Source of the DNA: an uncultured Clostridia bacterium
GTDB lineage: Bacteria; Bacillota; Clostridia; TANB77; CAG-508
Length of the DNA stretch: 10,372 nucleotides
NCBI GenBank assembly: GCA_944392065.1
Contig: CALXVO010000038.1
Span: 1 to 10,372, forward strand
Direction: 5' to 3'
Every line of letters starts with the position of its first letter. Position 1 is the stretch's first letter. Shown here in pieces: positions 5,262 through 10,372 of the stretch. The notes below the pieces were generated by a model that was not told the DNA's origin, ran no database searches, and saw nothing but the letters and a program-made list of their open reading frames with translations. A program made the translations under genes and the position numbers.

Positions 5262-5290
5262 TTGCGAACCATACAAGCTTATAGTATAAT
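5262..5290 (+). promoter_or_regulatory. Promoter of the glycosyltransferase-like gene
   Basis: TTGCGA (5262-5267), a 17-bp spacer, then TATAAT (5285-5290). The GTG start is 37 bases after the -10. A second, weaker candidate is TTGTAA (5213-5218), 16 bp, TATAAA (5235-5240). Apart from these promoters I see no feature in 5161-5326. Confidence 0.6.
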
Positions 5291-5326
5291 TCCAGTAGAA
5301 AAAAAGTTTATGGAGGGAATTTTTAA

Positions 5327-6907
5327 GTGAAGAGCAAGAAAAAAGAAGTAATATTGCTAATAATTTTATTAATATTGCAATCCATAATCTACGTATTAGT
5401 GGGAATGAATAAATCATATATACATATAGATGAAGCATATTCTTATGGATTGGCAAACTATGAAATAGTTGAAATAGAACATAATGAGGATTTTTTTAAT
5501 AACTGGTATAATAAAGAATATTATGAAGATTACTTGTCTATTCAAAAAGAGGAAGCGGGAAATTTTGCACCTGTATATGAAAATCAAAAAAATGATGTAC
5601 ATCCACCACTTTATTATCTATTTCTTAGAATAGCTATGGGATTTACCATAGGGCATTTCTCAAAATGGACGGGTATTGTTTTAAATATTATAATTTATGC
5701 TTTTATTACAATTTTTATGTATTTGATTCTGGGAAAACTACTACAGAATGTTAAAAATTCTAAAATAAAGGCAATGTTGTTGGCATTTATATCTTCTGTT
5801 ACATTAGCCTCTCTAAGTAATGTAATATATATTAGAATGTATGCACTTTCAACACTTGAAATACTAATAACTATCTTTTTACATATTAAGTTATTAGAAA
5901 GCGAAAAGATAAGTCCTAAATTATTAATAGGTATTGGAGTTTCTGTACTTGCAGGAGTACTTACACATTATTACTACTTATTTTACGTAGTTATTTTGTA
6001 TTTAATATTCTTTATAAAATATATTAAAGAGAAAAAAACAAAAGAATTGCTATATTATACTTTAACCATTGCTATTTCAGGAATAGTATCACTAATTATT
6101 TTTCCATATTCCATCAAGCATATATTTTTCGGGTATAGAGGACAAGGCGTAGTAAGTAATTTAGGAAATATAAAAGAAATAATACCAAGCATATTTTCAC
6201 AAATACATAACTTAAATTATTATGCATTTAATGACTTAATGTATACTATTATAGTTATAATAATAGGAATCCTAATTTATGCTAATATACGAAAAAAAAA
6301 TATGAACAAAATTAATAAAGAGGAAAAGGAAATTTTAAAAATAATAATTGTACCAACATTATTTTACTTTTTAATTGCAGCAATTGCGTCACCTTGGCGA
6401 GTTTTAAGATATATTGTTCCTGTTTGCGGATTAATATTTATATTAGTAATTTATTATTTATATAAATTATTACAAACAGTCTTTAGTGAAAAAATAAGCA
6501 ACATATTAATATGTATTTTATTTTGCGTTATTTTGCTCTCTCCATTTATTTTTAAATTAGAGCCAGAACTTTTATATAGAGATAATAAAGAATTAGTGCA
6601 AGAACTAGAGGGCAAGCTTAATTTGCCAACCATTTATTTATATAATTCACAAAGTGCTGGGTTTTTAAATGATATTCTATTATTTTCGATAATAGATGAA
6701 TCATATATTGCAAAAGACATAGAATGTACAGAAGAAAACATACGAGAAATTGTAAAAGATAAAGATATTACTAAAGGGATAATACTTTTTATTAATGATG
6801 GACAAAAAAATGAAACACTAATAGAAACTGTAAAAGAATCATTAGACTTTACAAATTGTGAGCATTTACAAAGATTGTTTAATTGTAATGTATATTATAT
6901 ATACTAA
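5327..6907 (+). CDS. Multi-pass membrane glycosyltransferase, GT39/ArnT-like
   Basis: A 526-residue integral membrane protein with about 10-11 transmembrane helices; the first is residues 8-26. After it comes HIDEAYSYGLANYE with the acidic pair D35-E36, and then an extracytoplasmic loop ending NDVHPPLYYLFLR (H92-P93-P94). This H-x-D-E-A-x-S and later HPPL-YY pattern is typical of GT-C fold, lipid-phosphate-sugar-using transferases related to GT39 (PMT, ArnT and bacterial relatives). The charged last 110 residues form a soluble C-terminal domain. The likely role is transfer of a sugar from a polyprenyl-phosphate donor to an envelope acceptor, but donor and acceptor cannot be read from sequence. 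The GTG start has GGAGGG 9 bases upstream. No helper gene (flippase, GT2 donor synthase) is adjacent. Confidence 0.7.
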   Translation: MKSKKKEVILLIILLILQSIIYVLVGMNKSYIHIDEAYSYGLANYEIVEIEHNEDFFNNWYNKEYYEDYLSIQKEEAGNFAPVYENQKNDVHPPLYYLFLRIAMGFTIGHFSKWTGIVLNIIIYAFITIFMYLILGKLLQNVKNSKIKAMLLAFISSVTLASLSNVIYIRMYALSTLEILITIFLHIKLLESEKISPKLLIGIGVSVLAGVLTHYYYLFYVVILYLIFFIKYIKEKKTKELLYYTLTIAISGIVSLIIFPYSIKHIFFGYRGQGVVSNLGNIKEIIPSIFSQIHNLNYYAFNDLMYTIIVIIIGILIYANIRKKNMNKINKEEKEILKIIIVPTLFYFLIAAIASPWRVLRYIVPVCGLIFILVIYYLYKLLQTVFSEKISNILICILFCVILLSPFIFKLEPELLYRDNKELVQELEGKLNLPTIYLYNSQSAGFLNDILLFSIIDESYIAKDIECTEENIREIVKDKDITKGIILFINDGQKNETLIETVKESLDFTNCEHLQRLFNCNVYYIY

Positions 6908-7046
6908 AAATATAATTTGCACAGAATACAAAATGTAGAGATTGAAAAAATAAATTTACAAAAAGAAACAGACCAATAAAAGGATGAATGAATAAAATGT
7001 ACTAAATTAAAAATAATAATATATATAGTAATAAAGGGGAAATTAT

Positions 7047-7772
7047 ATGGAAAAAAACGAAAAAATAACGATACATCATTTATTTTGGTACTTCCTAATT
7101 TTTAGTATATTAGGGCTAATAATTGAAACGCTATACTGTTTAGCAACTTCAGGAGTCCTAGAAAGCAGAAAAGGATTAATTTGGGGACCATTTTGCCCTG
7201 TTTATGGTGTATGTGGAGCCATACTGATCTATGTGTTAGATAAATTTGATTGCAAAAGTGTAATTAAATTATTTATACTAGGATTTATAGGAGGCTCAAT
7301 TGCAGAATATATATTAAGTTATGGTCTTGAAGCAATTTATGGAATGAAATTTTGGAATTACGAATATTTACAATATAACATTAATGGAAGAATAAGTTTA
7401 CTATTTTCTTTCTACTGGGGAATTTTATCTATTATATTGATAAAATTTGCAAAGCCAGTAATTGACAAGGTAATAGGCAAAATAAAACCACATACAAGAA
7501 ACGTCATAGAATTAGGAATATTTATCTTTTTATGTATTGATTGCATTGTAACAATATGGGGAATTCAAACATATCAAAATAGAGTAGTATATAATTTCAC
7601 TTACCATGCAAATTCCAATAATATTATTGCAAAGGCAAGAGAAAAAATAGAAAATGACTATTTTACAAATGAAAGAATGTCAAGAACATTTCCAAACCTA
7701 AGAATAAAAGACGAAAATGGAAAAGAGGTGTGGATCAAGACATTAATAAGTAAGCAAGGGGGAGCAGAATAG
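7047..7772 (+). CDS. CmpB-family membrane protein (putative ABC-transporter type IV family)
   Basis: A 241-residue protein with about five to six transmembrane helices in residues 12-175 and a soluble C-terminal tail. Family signs are the first helix with E27, the LIWGPFCPVYGVCGA stretch (44-58), GFIGGSIAEYILSYGLE, a W-N-Y stretch, then NINGRISLLFSFYWG (about 111-125). These match the PF06541 family, which is common in Clostridia and often annotated as an ABC-type permease without experimental proof. AAAGGGG lies about 8 bases before the ATG. It follows the glycosyltransferase gene after 139 bp; I see no clear promoter or terminator in that gap, so the two may be co-transcribed. The actual function is unknown. 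Confidence 0.7.
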   Translation: MEKNEKITIHHLFWYFLIFSILGLIIETLYCLATSGVLESRKGLIWGPFCPVYGVCGAILIYVLDKFDCKSVIKLFILGFIGGSIAEYILSYGLEAIYGMKFWNYEYLQYNINGRISLLFSFYWGILSIILIKFAKPVIDKVIGKIKPHTRNVIELGIFIFLCIDCIVTIWGIQTYQNRVVYNFTYHANSNNIIAKAREKIENDYFTNERMSRTFPNLRIKDENGKEVWIKTLISKQGGAE

Positions 7773-7784
7773 TTCTGCTCCCTT
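7758..7784. terminator. GC-rich hairpin over the stop codon, convergent terminator
   Basis: GGGAGCAGAA (7760-7769) and TTCTGCTCCC (7773-7782) are perfect complements, and the 3-base loop is the TAG stop codon of the CmpB-like gene. It lies between two convergent genes and can fold on either strand. The T-run after it is poor on both sides, so it may act with a factor or mainly protect 3' ends. Confidence 0.6.
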
Positions 7785-7787
7785 CAA

Positions 7788-8397
7788 TTATGCGAACACA
7801 AACCCAAGCACACCGAAAAGTAAAAATAAAATTCCAGAAAGTTTTTGCATTTTCTCTTCAGAAACATATTTACTTAAAAACTTACCAGAAATAATAGCAA
7901 TAGAATCGCTTGCAATCATACCCAATATGCTACCTACAACAAGCATTACTTTGTAGTTCGGGTATTGTATGCCAAAGCCAAGAGATGCCAAGAAGGTTTT
8001 ATCTCCAATTTCTCCAACTAAAATAGATAAAGCAATTATAAAAGTATAATTTATTTCCATATTAGATATCCTATTTAAAATAGAACTCTTTTTATCCATA
8101 CTAGAACTAATTTTTTCTTTTTTAGGGAATAAAGATAATAGTCCAATAAGTATAAAAGAAGAGTAAGTAACAATTTCAATAATAGTATGTATATACTCAT
8201 TTTCTAAGAGACCAATTCTACTTCCAAAAAGAATTGCGATACCATGACTAAAAAAGGAACCGAATAGCAATTCCCAAAATTATATTTTTTGTTTTTACTC
8301 CTCCTGAGAAAGATAACACCAAAAGCTGTGTTTTATCTCCTAGTTCCGCAATAAAAACCATAATAAAAGCAATAAAAAAGGGATACAAAAACTCCAT
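7788..8397 (-). pseudogene. GDT1/UPF0016 family (Mn/Ca exporter-like), frameshifted
   Basis: From ATG 8397 (AGGAG 6 bases upstream) one frame gives 49 residues containing FIAELGDKTQLLVLSF, the first E-x-G-D-K-T motif, then stops at TAG (8250-8248). The +1 frame, open from 8270, continues with FGSFFSHGIAILFGSRIG and carries the second motif VGEIGDKTFLASLGF and the last helices to the stop at 7788. Dropping one base near 8262 joins them as GIAIGSFFSHGIAILFG and gives about 202 residues, the normal size for this two-repeat membrane family, whose members export manganese. The whole span is 610 bp, one more than a multiple of three. Each half lacks one of the two motifs needed together. It may be a pseudogene, a sequencing error, or a +1 frameshift at the T6 run before TAG (8255-8248). 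No yybP-ykoY riboswitch is visible upstream. Confidence 0.75.
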
Positions 8398-8460
8398 GAT
8401 ATACTCCTATTAACAATTTATACATTATATTCATATTAAAGTTTGTACTATTACAATAAA

Positions 8461-8661
8461 AGTAACAACACCGTGGATAATGTTTTTGATTTATTGTATT
8501 AAAACTAGATATGTCCTGCAACGGGAGTTCTATTTATAAAATTTCGCTTCGTCCCGACTTAAGCTTCCTGCTTCGCTCCATTTTCTAAATAGAACATCCC
8601 TGCGCGGACTTTAAACAAATTAATACAATAAATCAAAAACATTATCCACGGTGTTGTTACT
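8461..8661. mobile_element. MITE-like palindromic element with 42-bp perfect terminal inverted repeats
   Basis: 8461-8502 and 8620-8661 are exact complements over 42 bp. The 117-bp interior is richer in G and C, carries a second inverted pair (GTTCTATTTA at 8527-8536 with TAAATAGAAC at 8586-8595, extended by AAAAT/ATTTT), and encodes no protein. The whole element could fold into one long cruciform or RNA hairpin. This is the structure of a miniature inverted-repeat transposable element, or less likely an extragenic palindromic repeat. I see no clear target-site duplication. Each arm contains TTATCCACG, one base from a DnaA box. It lies between the GDT1 start and the ABC transporter promoter. 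Confidence 0.75.
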
Positions 8662-8690
8662 ATCAAAATGTGAATTTTATGTGAAATATA

Positions 8691-8719
8691 TTGCATCTGT
8701 AAAATTTTAATGGTAATAT
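8691..8719 (+). promoter_or_regulatory. Promoter of the ABC transporter operon
   Basis: TTGCAT (8691-8696), a 17-bp spacer, then TAATAT (8714-8719), with TG one base upstream (extended -10). It begins 30 bp after the MITE-like element and lies 47 bases before the GTG start at 8766. Confidence 0.5.
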
Positions 8720-8765
8720 GGAGGCGTAAAAAACATACGGAAATAAGAGATTGGAGGAAAAAACA

Positions 8766-9845
8766 GTGATAGAAGTAAAAAATGTCACAAAAAAGTATGG
8801 CTCTACCATAGCCGTTGATAACATTAGTTTTGAAGTTAAAGATGGCGAAGTAGTGGGATTTTTAGGACCTAATGGGGCTGGAAAAAGTACAACCATGAAC
8901 ATGCTTACAGGGTATATTGAGCCTACAAATGGTCAAATTATTATTAATGGAAATGACATTTCAAAAAGACCAAGAAAAGCAAAAAAAGAAATTGGCTATA
9001 TGCCAGAAAGTGTTCCGCTATATTATGAACTAACACCAAGAGAATTTATTTCATATATGGCTGAATTAAAATTAGTTAAAAGAAATGAAAGAAAACAAGA
9101 AGTAGAAAAAGTAATAAAGGAAATGGGATTAGAAGAAGTAAAAAATAAGCTAATTAGAAATCTATCTAGAGGATATAAGCAAAGAGTAAGTATGGCAGGA
9201 GCCTTAGTAGGAAATCCAGATGTAATTATCTTAGATGAGCCAACTGTAGGGCTAGATCCAAAGCAAATAACAGAAATTAGAAATCTAATAAAAGAACTTG
9301 GAAAAAAACATACGGTCATATTAAGTACACATATTTTGTCAGAGGCAAGCCAAATATGTGAAAAAGTAATAATAATTAATAAAGGTAAAATTGTGGCAAT
9401 CGATACACCAGAAAACTTAGAAAAATCAACTAAAGAAAAAAATAGCATCTCTGTGATTGTGGAAGATCCAAAAGGTAATATGAATAAAATAAGGAAAAAA
9501 ATAAAAGAAATAGATAATATAGAATTTGTAAAAGACTATGAAGATGGTACAAAACAGTATATTATTACTACTTCTGCAGACATAGACTTAAGAAAGAAAT
9601 TATTCGAAATATTACCAAAAGAAGAGATAGTAATATTTGAGTTAAAGAAAACAGAAACTACATTAGAAGAAGCATTTATGAAATTAATAGATACTTCAAA
9701 ACACAGAAATTCTATAAAAGAAAAGAATAACGAGCAAACCGAGAGTGAATGTAGAGACACAATAGAAAACGACAATAAAGAAGAAAAATCTCAAAAAGCA
9801 GAAGAAAATAAGAAAAAGAGCAATAAAAAGGAGGAGAAAAAATAA
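8766..9845 (+). CDS. ABC-2 type transporter ATP-binding protein (GldA-like)
   Basis: A 359-residue ATPase that would power the membrane partner encoded next. Walker A GPNGAGKST (34-42), E81 in GYMPE at the Q-loop position (as in GldA-type ATPases), signature LSRGYKQR (133-140), Walker B VIILDEP (153-159, D157-E158) and switch H189 (STH). After the ATPase domain comes an accessory region (about 220-305) and then a tail of about 50 residues made almost only of K, E, N, S and Q, which is unusual and probably disordered. The GTG at 8766 is preferred because GGAGG (8753-8757) lies 8 bases upstream; the in-frame TTG at 8751 overlaps that site. The stop overlaps the next ATG by one base. The substrate is unknown. 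Confidence 0.9.
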   Translation: MIEVKNVTKKYGSTIAVDNISFEVKDGEVVGFLGPNGAGKSTTMNMLTGYIEPTNGQIIINGNDISKRPRKAKKEIGYMPESVPLYYELTPREFISYMAELKLVKRNERKQEVEKVIKEMGLEEVKNKLIRNLSRGYKQRVSMAGALVGNPDVIILDEPTVGLDPKQITEIRNLIKELGKKHTVILSTHILSEASQICEKVIIINKGKIVAIDTPENLEKSTKEKNSISVIVEDPKGNMNKIRKKIKEIDNIEFVKDYEDGTKQYIITTSADIDLRKKLFEILPKEEIVIFELKKTETTLEEAFMKLIDTSKHRNSIKEKNNEQTESECRDTIENDNKEEKSQKAEENKKKSNKKEEKK

Positions 9846-10372
9846 TGTGGGCAATATTTAAAAAAGAACTAAAAACTTATTTTTTATCCCCAATAGGATA
9901 TATAGCTATAGGTATTTTTATGATCATGTATAGTATATTTTTCTATCTTACTACAATAACATATGGTTCTGTAGATATGGGAAATCTATATTATGCGACA
10001 GCGAGATATGGTCTATTGCTAATGATTCCGTTACTTACGATGAGAATGTTTGCAGAAGAGAGAAAAAATGGAACAGAACAATTGTTACTTACATCTCCAA
10101 GAAGTGTAACCGCTATTGTGCTTGGTAAATTCTTTGCGGCAGTAGCAGTAATTTTAATAACACTAATACTTTCAATAATTTATACAGTTATAATAAGCTT
10201 TTTTGGAAATGTAAATATACCAATACTAATTGTAACCATGATAGGTTTTTTATTAGTTGCAATGGCAGCAATCTCAATAGGAATGCTTGCATCTAGCATA
10301 ACAGAGAATCAAATAATATCAGCCATTATAACAATAGTAGTCTTAGTAGCACCATGGTTTTTAGTAGATATA
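9845..10372 (+). CDS. ABC-2 type permease (GldF-like), partial at right edge
   Basis: The first 176 codons of the membrane partner of the preceding ATPase. The start MWAIFKKELKTYFLSPIGYI is the typical opening of GldF/NosY-type permeases (K-K-E-L-K-x-Y-F-x-S-P-x-x-Y-I), followed by a first helix (about 16-36), the cytoplasmic coupling stretch MRMFAEERKNGTEQLLLTSP, and further helices at about 88-112, 122-145 and 152-172. The ATG overlaps the ATPase stop (TAATG), with AAGGAGGAG just upstream, so the two are translationally coupled. In related operons the next gene is often a GldG-like auxiliary protein; this lies outside the window. Export of an unknown substrate is the likely activity. Confidence 0.85.
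   Translation, partial: MWAIFKKELKTYFLSPIGYIAIGIFMIMYSIFFYLTTITYGSVDMGNLYYATARYGLLLMIPLLTMRMFAEERKNGTEQLLLTSPRSVTAIVLGKFFAAVAVILITLILSIIYTVIISFFGNVNIPILIVTMIGFLLVAMAAISIGMLASSITENQIISAIITIVVLVAPWFLVDI

Noticed and set aside
8333..8521. 62-residue minus-strand ORF over the left arm of the palindromic element
   Set aside because: It overlaps the start of the GDT1 reading frame in another frame, has no ribosome site, and is low in recognisable features.
8462..8660. Replication origin based on TTATCCACG in both arms
   Set aside because: The match to the DnaA box is 8 of 9, there are only two copies, and both are explained by the inverted repeat itself.
8461..8661. CRISPR array or integron attC site
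   Set aside because: There is one inverted pair and no regular direct repeats with spacers; the structure is that of a MITE.
8398..8700. yybP-ykoY manganese riboswitch upstream of the GDT1 gene
   Set aside because: I looked for its conserved purine-rich and GGGGAGUA-like segments on the minus strand and found only the palindromic element and AT-rich sequence.

Overview
The window is very AT-rich, uses GGAGG ribosome sites, and has TTG and GTG as well as ATG starts. Together with a Spo0A-type response regulator and the promoter style, this suggests a low-GC Bacillota genome, most likely a gut-type Clostridia. I cannot name a genus.

Positions 1 to about 5080 look like the integrase end of a Tn916-family integrative element. 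From the left edge inward come the start of an Erm-like rRNA methyltransferase (minus strand) and a Spo0A-like response regulator (minus strand). A divergent control region follows, with phased repeats and a possible RNA switch. Then, all on the plus strand, come an Orf7-like sigma-region-4 protein, an Orf8-like helix-turn-helix protein, a promoter with an attenuator-like terminator, a one-helix membrane protein, three small unrecognised genes, an excisionase and a tyrosine integrase. The order regulator (opposite strand), orf7, orf8, small orfs, xis, int is the order of Tn916, but the usual Orf9 repressor position holds a Spo0A-like protein.

Positions 4805-5160 form the junction. An intact tRNA-Arg(UCU) sits just beyond the integrase and is flanked on both sides by copies of one 12-bp sequence, probably integrase arm sites. 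Further right is the promoter and 5' half of a second tRNA-Arg, cut at the anticodon loop. My preferred reading is that the element inserted into the anticodon loop of the host tRNA and carries a whole replacement tRNA. The alternative is conventional integration at the 3' end of the intact tRNA, next to an old tRNA relic.

Positions 5160-10372 look chromosomal. They hold a GT39-like membrane glycosyltransferase, a CmpB-family membrane protein, a convergent GDT1/UPF0016 (probable manganese exporter) gene broken by a +1 frameshift, a 201-bp MITE-like palindromic element with perfect 42-bp terminal inverted repeats, and the start of a GldA/GldF-type ABC-2 transporter operon that runs off the right edge.
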